A stretch of DNA of 60,303 nucleotides from Lysobacterales bacterium (GCA_014238945.1 JABAAB010000085.1:1-60303), one strand, 5' to 3'; numbered from the stretch's first letter, positions 27,185-35,481 are shown. The notes: generated by a model not told the origin, from the letters alone. Numbers and translations: made by a program.

Positions 27185-27201
27185 TTGGCACATAGATTGC
27201 A
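27185..27201 (+). promoter_or_regulatory. sigma-54 promoter for the STAS gene
   Basis: TTGGCACATAGATTGCA has perfect TTGGCAC and TTGCA elements at GG-N10-GC spacing. Transcription should begin near 27212, 33 bases before the ATG at 27245. A TTG at 27185 that opens a longer frame lies inside the promoter and is not a real start. Confidence 0.9.
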
Positions 27202-27244
27202 TATAAAAAGGGTGCGAACAAAATGGAATTCGGAGATATCAACC

Positions 27245-27583
27245 ATGCAACTCGAACACACGACAGACCAGAACATCGAATTCATACGCCTGCCCCGACG
27301 ATTAATGATGGCAGATGCAAAGGAGACCAAGAAGTCTCTTCACGGCTTTATTGGCAAAAAACAGCCCCTGATTGCACTGGACATGAGTTCAGTGGAATTT
27401 ATCGACTCCAGCGGTCTTGCCGTACTGGTCAATTGCCTGCAAACCAGTCGCCGAAACAGTGGCGAAATCTGTCTGTATGGCATGAGAGATACGGTTAAAG
27501 CCCTGTTTGAAATCACGCGGCTACACACCCTGTTTCCCATCGTCAATCACCGCCAGGAGGCGTTGAGGAGATTGTCATCATAA
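27245..27583 (+). CDS. STAS-domain anti-anti-sigma-like protein (SypA-like)
   Basis: The 112-residue STAS domain stands alone. The phosphorylation loop is EFIDSSGLAVLVN, with Asp54 and Ser55/Ser56; one of these serines is the family's switch residue. GGAG nine bases before the ATG at 27245 fixes the start. Its own perfect sigma-54 promoter, LuxO-type dyad and position before glycosyltransferases make it the likely output of the RsbW-like/PP2C pair. In V. fischeri unphosphorylated SypA promotes polysaccharide-dependent biofilm; the same role here is inference. Its size matches SypA-like and SpoIIAA-like proteins. Confidence 0.9.
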   Translation: MQLEHTTDQNIEFIRLPRRLMMADAKETKKSLHGFIGKKQPLIALDMSSVEFIDSSGLAVLVNCLQTSRRNSGEICLYGMRDTVKALFEITRLHTLFPIVNHRQEALRRLSS

Positions 27584-27635
27584 GCCATTGCACATCACCG
27601 GAATCTGGTGGTACTGCACGTGAATCCTGAAAGGG

Positions 27636-27652
27636 TTGGTGTTGATCTTGCA
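27636..27652 (+). promoter_or_regulatory. possible sigma-54 promoter before the first glycosyltransferase
   Basis: TTGGTGTTGATCTTGCA keeps GG-N10-GC and TTGCA but has GTGT in place of GCAC in the -24 element. It would give a leader of about 127 bases to the ATG at 27790. It has no LuxO dyad of its own; the gene may also be read through from the STAS promoter. Confidence 0.4.
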
Positions 27653-27789
27653 GTTTCCACAAGAAGTATTCCTGCTTTATCGAATACCCGATGCATACCT
27701 GCTGAGCCCATCACTTGCAGGAAAATCAATCAGGGTACCGGATACTCAAATTATCGATATCCCATGACCAATATCACGGAGAAAACATC

Positions 27790-29103
27790 ATGTCATTGAG
27801 TAACCCCTTCCCAGGCACAAACACTTTCTTCGATCGCCGCACAGTTTTGAAAGACAACTGCAAACCCCGGAAAATGCGTGTCATCCAGATCCCGAACCGT
27901 TTCGTAAAAGAACAATGGAGTGGCACGGAAACCACCATTCTCGAAACCAGTCGGGTATTGAATTCCCATGGGCACAATAGTTCAGTGTTCTCAATGAAAG
28001 CTTTGTGCGAACGGCATCAGGAACAGATTCGTGGTGTCGATATTCAACGACATGGATTCTTCCACCCTTATCCGGGCTTGTCCCTAAAAGACAGGTGCGA
28101 CATGGACAAAAAAGGCGAACGTCTGATTTCGATATCGACGCTGGCATCGCTCACAAGAGCCAAAGCTGTTGATATCCTGCATGCACATAACTGTAAAGGA
28201 CTCGGCAGTATTGTACGTAGTGTTGCGCAATTACGAGGCCTGCCTTATGTAATCAGCCTGCATGGCAGCACACTGGATGTCCCCACCGATGAGAGACAAC
28301 ATAACCCTGAACCTGTAAATGGCACATTTGAGTGTTACCGGATGATTGACTCTGTGTGGGGTGCCGAACGGGTTTTGGAGGATGCCAGCGCCATTATTTG
28401 TATCAATCAGAATGAGCAGCAGGCGGTTCAGGCACGTTACCCGCACAAACGTGTCGAATGGTTGCCTAGCGGTGTTGACACGGACAGCTTCTCCAACGGT
28501 TATGGTTACGATTTCCGTGAGAAAAATGGAATACCACATAACCGCAAGATCATCCTGAATGTGGGTAGTATTGATTCACGCAAAAACCAACTGGCATTGT
28601 TGGAGACGATGCCCGCATTGCTACGCAAGCACAACAATATACACCTGGTGTTGATCGGCCCGGTGACGGTTGAGTCCTACGGCATGGAGCTGCTTCAAAG
28701 AGTCCATGATGCTTCACTGTATGACAATGTAAGCATCATTCCGGGTCTTCCAAACGGCTGTACCGAGTTGATAAACGCCTACCAGGCTGCAGATATTTTC
28801 TGTCTGCCATCACGTCACGAAACTATTGGTATTACGGTACTCGAAGCCTGGGCCTCCGGACTGCCTGTGGTTGCTTCGAGAGTTGGCAGTATCCCTTCGT
28901 TCACGCAAAACGGTGTTGATGTGCTGCATGCTGACCCTTCAAAACCTGAAACCTTTACAGTTGCCATAGACAGGCTTCTCAGAGATAGCAACTTTGCATC
29001 CCGGCTCGCCGCCAGGGGTCGCTTCAAAGCCCGGACGGATTATGACTGGCGCCAGGTGACCAACCGGCTTGAGGATCTGTACAGTGACCTGCTGAGAACC
29101 TGA
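27790..29103 (+). CDS. GT4-family glycosyltransferase
   Basis: The 437-residue GT-B enzyme has an N-terminal acceptor half (KMRVIQIPNRFVKEQWSGTE; LHAHNCKGLGSIVRSVAQL). Its C-terminal donor half has LNVGSIDSRKNQLALLE, VLIGPV, and PSRHETIGITVLEAWASGLP with the E-x7-E signature. It transfers a sugar from a nucleotide-sugar donor at the cytoplasmic face of the inner membrane. Acceptor and sugar are unknown. I used the ATG at 27790 with GGAG eight bases upstream; an upstream TTG lacks such a site. It lies 206 bases after the STAS gene. Confidence 0.9.
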   Translation: MSLSNPFPGTNTFFDRRTVLKDNCKPRKMRVIQIPNRFVKEQWSGTETTILETSRVLNSHGHNSSVFSMKALCERHQEQIRGVDIQRHGFFHPYPGLSLKDRCDMDKKGERLISISTLASLTRAKAVDILHAHNCKGLGSIVRSVAQLRGLPYVISLHGSTLDVPTDERQHNPEPVNGTFECYRMIDSVWGAERVLEDASAIICINQNEQQAVQARYPHKRVEWLPSGVDTDSFSNGYGYDFREKNGIPHNRKIILNVGSIDSRKNQLALLETMPALLRKHNNIHLVLIGPVTVESYGMELLQRVHDASLYDNVSIIPGLPNGCTELINAYQAADIFCLPSRHETIGITVLEAWASGLPVVASRVGSIPSFTQNGVDVLHADPSKPETFTVAIDRLLRDSNFASRLAARGRFKARTDYDWRQVTNRLEDLYSDLLRT

Positions 29104-29249
29104 ATAGTGCGCAGAATTCAGCGTCATGACCGGGTACTGTTTCAGGACCATAGCGAGTCGATGAGAACCGATACTTCTACCATCTTATCGGGCCGGGGTG
29201 TTCACCAGGATTGCCTGGATCAATTCAAGCACAGGACGGATTTGCCGAA

Positions 29250-30422
29250 ATGAAAATAGGGGTATCAGCATTCGCAGGCGACTGCGGAAAATCCGAAATC
29301 ACCCAATACATGAAACAACTCTTCAAGCTTCTCCCTCTGGAGTCGTATGATGATGAATTCATATTATTTATGACCCATGCCGACCGGAAACATTTTGGCC
29401 TGGACCATCCACGTGTGACGGTTGTTGCATTTCCAGACTGGATGGGAAAATCGGTTGCCAATATCATATGGCATCTGCTGATGCTGCCGTTATTGCTGGC
29501 CGCGTACCACTGCGATTGTGTCTTTCTACCCGCAGCAAATCGGTGCCTGTCCTGGTGGTATGGCGTGCCCTCGGTGGGAACGGTCCACGATATCTCTTCC
29601 TTCCACACCAAGGGCAGGTATAACCCAATCAGGGAGTTTTACGCGTCCAGGGTTCTACCCCTGTTCATGCGACAACTGACGCAGGTGATTGCTGTCAGCC
29701 AGGCAACCCGGCGTGACCTGGAGCAAAACACCAACATTGAATCCACGCGTATTGACGTAATCTACAACGGCACCGACCTGGACCGTTTCAGGCCCAGGCA
29801 AAAATCTTTGGCGATACAGCGCGTCCGGCAGAAGCACAATATAAGAACACCATATATTCTCTACACCGCTCGTCTGGAACATCCCAGTAAAAACCACATC
29901 CGTTTGCTGCAGGCCTTCGCACAACTGAAAAACGAGCAAGATTTGCCTCACGACCTGGTGCTGGCAGGCAGCCCCTGGTATGGCTCAGATGCCATTTACG
30001 CAGCGGCAGGAGATCTCCGGATTGCCCGTTTTGTTCACTTTCCAGGATTCGTATCGCAACAGGATCTTCCCGACCTGTATGCTGCTGCGGACCTGTTTGT
30101 ATTCCCGTCACTTTTCGAGGGGTTTGGTTTACCTTTATTGGAAGCCATGGCATCAGCCACCCCGTTGTGTGCTTCAAACGTCGCCAGCATACCGGAGATT
30201 GTCCAGAACGCTGGGTTACTCTTTAATCCGCAAAGCAGCGATGATATTGCACAGTCCATCGCCCGGCTTGCCGGTGATGCTCAACTACGGGACAGGTTGG
30301 TTGATCGTGCTCTGAAACAAGCGCGTCGCTTCAGTTGGAACGACTCGGCAAGTCAGGTTTTGCAGAGCTGTCATACCGCCGCAGATGTGGATAAACACAT
30401 ACAGAGTATCGTCTCTGGCTAA
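29250..30422 (+). CDS. GT4-family glycosyltransferase
   Basis: The 390-residue GT-B transferase contains GTVHDISSFHTKGRYNP (acceptor side), AVSQATRRDLEQ, YTARLEHPSKNHIRLLQAF, FPGFVSQQDLPDLYAAADLF and PSLFEGFGLPLLEAMAS with the E-x7-E pair. This composition is close to mannosyl- or rhamnosyl-type GT4 enzymes of polysaccharide clusters. The ATG at 29250 is favoured; an AGGA is rather far away (13 bases). A TTG 39 bases upstream also has AGGA and remains possible. It follows the first GT by 146 bases with the same orientation. Confidence 0.9.
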   Translation: MKIGVSAFAGDCGKSEITQYMKQLFKLLPLESYDDEFILFMTHADRKHFGLDHPRVTVVAFPDWMGKSVANIIWHLLMLPLLLAAYHCDCVFLPAANRCLSWWYGVPSVGTVHDISSFHTKGRYNPIREFYASRVLPLFMRQLTQVIAVSQATRRDLEQNTNIESTRIDVIYNGTDLDRFRPRQKSLAIQRVRQKHNIRTPYILYTARLEHPSKNHIRLLQAFAQLKNEQDLPHDLVLAGSPWYGSDAIYAAAGDLRIARFVHFPGFVSQQDLPDLYAAADLFVFPSLFEGFGLPLLEAMASATPLCASNVASIPEIVQNAGLLFNPQSSDDIAQSIARLAGDAQLRDRLVDRALKQARRFSWNDSASQVLQSCHTAADVDKHIQSIVSG

Positions 30423-31020
30423 CAATGTAGCGAGCAGATCACGCAGTCCTGGCCAGTCTGAGTGTTTACAGCCAAATCCACCACAGATACATATCTGTTA
30501 GCCAAATTCCCGCCGGTTCAGCAACCATGAACCCATCCATTGACTCATCGGATGTCTGTTCTGTTTCAAGACCGAAACCATCAATCAACCAGGACAGCCA
30601 CAACCTTGCTCAGCAATAGATGACCAGGACCAGGACCAGGGCAATAGCGTGAAGTTACTTGTTCCCCGGTGAACAGGGTTTGGACATAACTGAAAGGATC
30701 AACAATTAACAACTTTATTTGTGGAGGTGGATTGAATTCTCTCTGCTTTGATCTGAAGTATGTTGGCCCAGATTCACCAGGTCCCAGACGTATCGTTCAG
30801 ATACACGGACAATCAAATTCAATTTGGTTCATCTTTTTACATCATCGACTGTGAGAGACCGCTGGCGGGTACGTTGCACCGGGAATTGACGCTGTGGTTT
30901 CGCGGGTAGTGCCGGCGGACACTGTTGGAAGGATGTTTCGCATCCTGGCGAGGATGCGTCCAAAGGGGTGTCTATAGCGAATTGCGCAACTGGATACTCC
31001 ATCCCTGACCGGATGGACCC
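30423..31020. other. intergenic gap between convergent units
   Basis: This 598-base stretch lies between the rightward GT and the leftward GT2-nucleotidyltransferase gene. It has a short GACCAG tandem (about 30620-30640) and a 30-codon ATG frame at about 30529 without a ribosome-binding site. I see no convincing gene, promoter or T-rich hairpin. It may be a remnant of lost sequence, or a long untranslated region. Confidence 0.5.
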
Positions 31021-33054
31021 TCAGGAATAACGCTGCCAGGTTTCCAGGTAACAATCCACCAGCTGGCGTCGATCAGAATCCGGTGATACCGCCAAAGTGA
31101 CAGCCACGTTGACTGGTGTGTGCACCGCTGAAGAATTTAATAACAGTGGCAATACAGAAATCAACCGCTCACGTGGATATCGCAATGCCCAGTGCAGGTG
31201 ACGCATCGTATGTGATGTACCGAAATCCCGAAGTGAAATGACGAAATTCCTGAACAACCGGGATGTTTCCAACTGCCCCTTGGGCAAATTGGGCGAAGCG
31301 TACTCTCTCCAGTTGCTGATGCGTTGGTCCGTCCTGCACATTTCAAGCCTTGAGAAAGCAGCCAGCCAGCAATCGGTAATCCTTCGTTGCCAGGCTGGCA
31401 AATTGACATCACCGAACCGGTCAGGGTCGGGATAAAATTTTTGCTCCACCGCCAGTCTGTAGAGCTTGATGAAGTTCGGTCCTGGTGATTGCCTGAGCCG
31501 TGTAATACGTTTTTTCTTTTCCACATAAGATGGGTGGTAGGCACCTTCCACAGCAAGATAGGCATCGCCGCAAGCGAGTACGGTCTTGAACAGATGCTTG
31601 AAGAAAGTTTCACGTTGCCGATGACTCAATTCCACATTCTCGCTCAGCATGCGCGTGTTCATCAGTAGCAGGGCACCCCTATTGTTCATCAAACGGGTGA
31701 ACTCACCCATGGGCAATTTATCAAATGGCATACCCGGCATATGCTTTAGGACTCTGTGGTCACCAGTCACTATGCGGTGCCCCCACTTCATCTCCGCGTT
31801 CATCAGTGTGAAGGGTGCGGATACAAGAGTCTCTGTGGGCATCACGGCCAGATTCACCTCTACGCCAACCCGTTCCTGGAGCTGAAGTGCCACGTGTTTG
31901 AGTTGTTGTTGCAGAACTCCTGCCCTCCTGCGGTTCATTCCCTTAACCATGACCACGTAGTCATAGTCGTTATAGGGTGAGGGCCGTCCATCCTGATAAC
32001 GGTAACCACCCTCTCCACGCCCATAACCGCCCATCAGTACCAGTGCAGCAAAGTTCTCCCGTGCGACCACGCGACGGACATGGGCACCAATAATGGCTTG
32101 GTCCCTGGCCACGCGTGTTTCAGCCTGCCGGTTGCCGTCAAAGGTAAATGATTCCTCACCCACTCTTGTGGACAAACATGAACTGGCTTCGTCTTGACGG
32201 CCTTTTCGAATCCCGCGCCAGCGGGCCCATTTCTGTACAAATCGAAGGGGAATACTGTGTAATAGCGCATCTGCAGAACACCGGTTCAAAGCCCAACGCA
32301 AGTCACGAAATATCTCCATACCGAAAGGTGTCAGGAAATTGCGTGACCAGGATGCGCTTAATTCTCCTTCAGAAAATATAAACGCATACGCTATACCCTC
32401 GCCGAAATACCGTTTATAAATCTGCTTCAGACTGTAATTATGGGAGTGAAACACAATTGCATCGGCCACATAACGAACATGGTGCCCGCCCCGACGAAGT
32501 CGATAGGACCACTCCATGTCCTGCCCATATGGTAACGCGGTTTCAAATGGAAAGTGCTTGAGCACCCGGGTACGCGCAGCCGAATTGGCCATTGAAAAAA
32601 AATGCAACCAGGAGGCAGATTCCGTTCCATCTCCAAAGGCACGTTCCTTATCTTTTACAAAAAGACTGCGGCAATCTGGCCGGGAAACCTGGCGCCCGAA
32701 TACTGCACCGACATTGGGATCCTTCAGGGGTTCGATCAAATTCTCCAGCCAGTACTCATCCGCAGGGGTGGCGTCCGGGTCCAGGAACACCAGGATTTCC
32801 GCTTTGACCTTGGCGACCACATCATTCAGTACCCTGCCTGGATTATGGCCAGCCGGATCACTATGGATGATTCGATCTGCATGATTGTATTGCTGAATGA
32901 CTTCAAGTGTACCGTCGGTGGAGCGCAAGGCGAAATTCCACAACTCAAAGTTCTGCAAGGATTGCCGGGAGAGCATCTTCAATGTGTCGCGTATGACGTC
33001 AATATCGTTATGGGAACGCATAATTACGGCTATGCCGGGGCTTGATTCAGACAT
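31021..33054 (-). CDS. GT2 glycosyltransferase fused to a nucleotidyltransferase-like domain
   Basis: In this 677-residue protein, residues 1-about 240 are a GT-A fold: IAVIMRSHNDIDVIRDTL, DXD as Asp92-x-Asp94 (LVFLDPDATP), and QDMEWSYRLRRGG (179-190) carrying the catalytic acid. Residues about 320-480 look like a MNT/kanamycin-type nucleotidyltransferase: LVLMGGYGRGEGG (339-350) and NDYDYVVMV, with Asp363-x-Asp365 as the metal pair. The last 200 residues are basic and helical. The second domain could activate or modify a substrate with a nucleotide, or be a scaffold. GGAGAG stands before the ATG. It lies 24 bases behind a small basic gene. Confidence 0.85.
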   Translation of the reverse strand: MSESSPGIAVIMRSHNDIDVIRDTLKMLSRQSLQNFELWNFALRSTDGTLEVIQQYNHADRIIHSDPAGHNPGRVLNDVVAKVKAEILVFLDPDATPADEYWLENLIEPLKDPNVGAVFGRQVSRPDCRSLFVKDKERAFGDGTESASWLHFFSMANSAARTRVLKHFPFETALPYGQDMEWSYRLRRGGHHVRYVADAIVFHSHNYSLKQIYKRYFGEGIAYAFIFSEGELSASWSRNFLTPFGMEIFRDLRWALNRCSADALLHSIPLRFVQKWARWRGIRKGRQDEASSCLSTRVGEESFTFDGNRQAETRVARDQAIIGAHVRRVVARENFAALVLMGGYGRGEGGYRYQDGRPSPYNDYDYVVMVKGMNRRRAGVLQQQLKHVALQLQERVGVEVNLAVMPTETLVSAPFTLMNAEMKWGHRIVTGDHRVLKHMPGMPFDKLPMGEFTRLMNNRGALLLMNTRMLSENVELSHRQRETFFKHLFKTVLACGDAYLAVEGAYHPSYVEKKKRITRLRQSPGPNFIKLYRLAVEQKFYPDPDRFGDVNLPAWQRRITDCWLAAFSRLEMCRTDQRISNWREYASPNLPKGQLETSRLFRNFVISLRDFGTSHTMRHLHWALRYPRERLISVLPLLLNSSAVHTPVNVAVTLAVSPDSDRRQLVDCYLETWQRYS

Positions 33055-33078
33055 AATTTTCTCTCCTGGTGTACTCGT

Positions 33079-33327
33079 TTACCTGTGTTGGTAATGCGAA
33101 GAGCCGGTTTGGACAGCAGTGTTTCGGGCGCTGTTTCTACCCCTAACAGAACGGATCAGTTGCGCTCGGTAACTTACCCGCGAATTCTTCTTTGCACCGC
33201 CATGGCTGGAACTTCGGGTTGATACGGGCAATTGATTAGTGACACCGCGACGCAGGTACAAACCCAGTCGGGTGGCCGCAGGCCTGAATATCAACTTGAT
33301 TGTCTTAATAGTGTTTTTGGGCTTCAT
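33079..33327 (-). CDS. small basic protein with strong ribosome-binding site
   Basis: ATG at 33327 is preceded by GAGGAGGAGTT, an exceptionally strong Shine-Dalgarno. It gives 82 residues rich in Arg, Lys and Ser (MKPKNTIKTIKLIFRP at the start). No membrane helix, signal peptide or known domain is visible. A leftward sigma-54 promoter is at 33459-33475, about 120 bases upstream. The next gene starts 24 bases after the stop, so it heads the GT2-nucleotidyltransferase unit. A regulatory leader peptide or nucleic-acid-binding protein is possible. Function is unknown. It could also be a non-coding leader, but the site strength argues for translation. Confidence 0.5.
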   Translation of the reverse strand: MKPKNTIKTIKLIFRPAATRLGLYLRRGVTNQLPVSTRSSSHGGAKKNSRVSYRAQLIRSVRGRNSARNTAVQTGSSHYQHR

Positions 33328-33458
33328 AACTCCTCCTCGCCAGGTCAGTTCAAAAGCCGCTGTGCTCATCAATGAATACTCCATTGATGCTACTGACCAA
33401 ATTCAGATGACTTCTCACGCTAAATCTCCTGTTAATTGAATGAATACATAAGCTTTTA

Positions 33459-33475
33459 TGCAAGATGTATGCCCG
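33459..33475 (-). promoter_or_regulatory. sigma-54 promoter, leftward, for the small basic gene and GT2 unit
   Basis: On the minus strand CGGGCATACATCTTGCA has GG-N10-GC spacing, a TTGCA -12 element and a GGGCAT variant of the -24 element. The LuxO-type dyad at 33605 lies 129 bases upstream. Confidence 0.65.
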
Positions 33476-33503
33476 AACTGGGCCCTACCCATAAAAAGGA
33501 CAT

Positions 33504-33518
33504 AATTCATTGTATTTA
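33504..33518. repeat. AT-rich element, partial copy
   Basis: Fifteen bases (AATTCATTGTATTTA) are identical to 33717-33731 and share 13 with 27147-27159. This copy lies upstream of the leftward sigma-54 promoter. With the GGTCCTGCAG repeat at 33572 and 33681, it suggests that the divergent promoter region arose by local duplication. Confidence 0.6.
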
Positions 33519-33604
33519 CTGGGTTTATTAAACTTGAAAGATGTGAGGGAGGACGCTAACGCGGGTCGAGTGGTCCTGCAGAGTGCATACGATCTTAGTG
33601 GATT

Positions 33605-33617
33605 TTGCAATCTGCAA
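33605..33617. promoter_or_regulatory. LuxO-type dyad TTGCA-ATC-TGCAA (central, divergent)
   Basis: The arms are perfect; only the spacer base C departs from W3. It lies between a leftward sigma-54 promoter (129 bases away) and a rightward one (162 bases away), so one bound activator could serve both transcripts. A weaker copy, CTGCATATTGCTT, follows at 33624-33636 with its centre 19 bases away. The gap 33328-33835 holds these regulatory sites and no gene that I can support. Confidence 0.6.
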
Positions 33618-33718
33618 AGCGGTCTGCATATTGCTTCTGAATTCAAACGAGGAGCATAACAATGGGAATGTGAAAGACCGGGTCCTGCAGTGGTCCTGGC
33701 ACTCATGGAGACTGTTAA

Positions 33719-33740
33719 TTCATTGTATTTATTAACTTTT
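33719..33740. repeat. 22-bp AT-rich element, copy 2
   Basis: Identical over 22 bases to 27147-27168. It lies 41 bases before the -24 GG at 33782. Confidence 0.7.
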
Positions 33741-33779
33741 GGTAAATCATGATCCGGAAAGCAAAAACTCAATTCCGTA

Positions 33780-33796
33780 CTGGCATTAATCTTGTA
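33780..33796 (+). promoter_or_regulatory. sigma-54-like promoter with GT in the -12 element
   Basis: CTGGCATTAATCTTGTA has TGGCA and GG-N10 spacing, but the -12 dinucleotide is GT rather than GC. Transcription would start about 29 bases before the ATG at 33836, which has TAAGGAGA upstream. The GC to GT change usually weakens such promoters. Confidence 0.5.
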
Positions 33797-33835
33797 TATC
33801 TATAGATCGTATTCATTATGTAAGGAGACCCCAGT

Positions 33836-35467
33836 ATGACACCCCTGTCCAACCAGGAAGTCATTTCAAACCAGGAGATGCCGGAAGGGCATGGATCATC
33901 CAGTTTGCACCCATCGGCCCAAACCACCGATAGCCGCGAATTTGATCCACAAGGTGTTACCGACTCTTCCCAGGTTCAAGAGAACCAGGGCCAACAGAAT
34001 TTTCACGTATTTGGAGTCCACGTCCTCAATTCAAGGACGACATCGGTACTCGATGACATAGAAAAGAACATATCCTTTGGAAAACAGGAAACAATTGGCC
34101 TTGTTGGCGCTCAACGCCTGAACAAGTGCTTTTCTGATTCAAAGTACCATCACACGCTACAACAAATGAACCGGGTCTATCCAGAAGGCATGGCTCTACG
34201 CAGCGCATCAAGAATACTTGGCTGCAAAGTACAGGACAACATCACAGGCATTGCTCTTTTCTCACAACTTTGTGAACGATTAGCCAACAGCTCTGAGGGC
34301 ATATTCCTCCTGGGTGGGGATGATGGTATCGCTCGTGCTACCGCAAAAAAAATGATGCAGCGTTATCCGGGACTGATCATTTCAGGTTGCCAACACGGCA
34401 ACTTCAAAACCAACCAAGAGGAGGCCGTCATTAACAAGATCAATACATCGGGTGCTGCCGTCCTTTTGGTCGACTTTGGTACACCCAGACAGGAAGTCTG
34501 GCTAACAGAAAATCGTGACCGCCTGCATGCCCCTGTGTTGATGTGTGTTGGTGGTCTGTTTGACGCGCACGCAGGTTCAGTGAAATGTGTACCTGCGTGG
34601 CTTGGTAAAGTCGGGCTTGAGTGGGCTCGGAGAGCCCTGCGGGCACCAGTTAGCAACTGGCTTCGCCACAGCATAGAAAACTCGCGTTTCCTTTACCGGG
34701 TATGGCGTCAAAAAAACAAGAACGGAACCATTGCGCGCCCCATGAAAATTACCCCATCCGAAGAGGCCAACATTATTGAACATTTCGGAACACTGGATCA
34801 GGCCGCACCATTGCGTCGCCGGATTACCAGGGTACGACAAGTCTATTGGCAGGGATTGCATGTCGGTGCGGCAGCGGTCAAACGGATGATGGATGTTATT
34901 GCAGCGGCCATCCTGATGATCCTGCTGGCCCCCTTGTTCCTGGTTGTCGCCGTGTTGATCCGGTCAGAGAGCCCAGGACCCACATTTTTCACCCAGATGA
35001 GGGTAGGCGAACGCGGCAGTCTGTTCAGATTGTGGAAATTCCGCTCCATGTATATGGACGCAGAAGAGCGGCGGGCAGAACTTGATGCCACCAATGAAAT
35101 GACTGGCGGTGTGACTTTCAAAATAAAGAATGACCCCCGGATTACCCGCATTGGCTATTACATTCGCAAGTTCTCAATTGACGAGCTACCCCAACTGTGG
35201 AATGTATTCACTGGTGACATGTCGCTGGTGGGTCCGAGGCCAGCTATTGAATCAGAGGTCGAACTCTACACTATCGAAGAGCGTGTTCGACTGCTTGCAA
35301 AACCCGGTCTGACCTGTATCTGGCAGGTGTCCGGCCGTTCCGAGATTCCCTTTAGCCAACAGGTTGTACTGGATGAGGATTATCTCTACCGCCAATCCCT
35401 GGCAACCGATATCAAACTTTTATTCCGAACCATCCCTGCCGTATTACGGGGAAAGGGCGCTTACTGA
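33836..35467 (+). CDS. WecG/TagA-type glycosyltransferase fused to monotopic phosphoglycosyl transferase
   Basis: In this 543-residue fusion, residues about 57-290 are a GT26 domain: FHVFGVHVLNSRTT, GIFLLGGDDGIARA, GFPKQE-like DFGTPRQEVW (213-222) and CVGGLFDAHAGSVK. Residues 349-543 are a bacterial sugar transferase: KRMMDVIAAAILMILLAPLFL re-entrant helix, LWKFRSM, catalytic Asp449-Glu450 (SIDELPQLWNV), DMSLVGPRPA and GLTCIWQVSGR. The C-terminal part puts the first sugar phosphate on undecaprenyl phosphate, and the N-terminal part would add the second sugar, so both first steps are in one chain. The first ~55 residues are polar linker. The GT26 'DG' loop reads PEGMAL, a D-to-E change that might matter for activity. 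Confidence 0.93.
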   Translation: MTPLSNQEVISNQEMPEGHGSSSLHPSAQTTDSREFDPQGVTDSSQVQENQGQQNFHVFGVHVLNSRTTSVLDDIEKNISFGKQETIGLVGAQRLNKCFSDSKYHHTLQQMNRVYPEGMALRSASRILGCKVQDNITGIALFSQLCERLANSSEGIFLLGGDDGIARATAKKMMQRYPGLIISGCQHGNFKTNQEEAVINKINTSGAAVLLVDFGTPRQEVWLTENRDRLHAPVLMCVGGLFDAHAGSVKCVPAWLGKVGLEWARRALRAPVSNWLRHSIENSRFLYRVWRQKNKNGTIARPMKITPSEEANIIEHFGTLDQAAPLRRRITRVRQVYWQGLHVGAAAVKRMMDVIAAAILMILLAPLFLVVAVLIRSESPGPTFFTQMRVGERGSLFRLWKFRSMYMDAEERRAELDATNEMTGGVTFKIKNDPRITRIGYYIRKFSIDELPQLWNVFTGDMSLVGPRPAIESEVELYTIEERVRLLAKPGLTCIWQVSGRSEIPFSQQVVLDEDYLYRQSLATDIKLLFRTIPAVLRGKGAY

Positions 35468-35481
35468 ACTGGAGAACTAAC

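Noticed and set aside
27185-27244. A TTG-started upstream extension of the STAS gene
   Set aside because: It begins inside the sigma-54 promoter; the ATG at 27245 has GGAG and the known STAS start.
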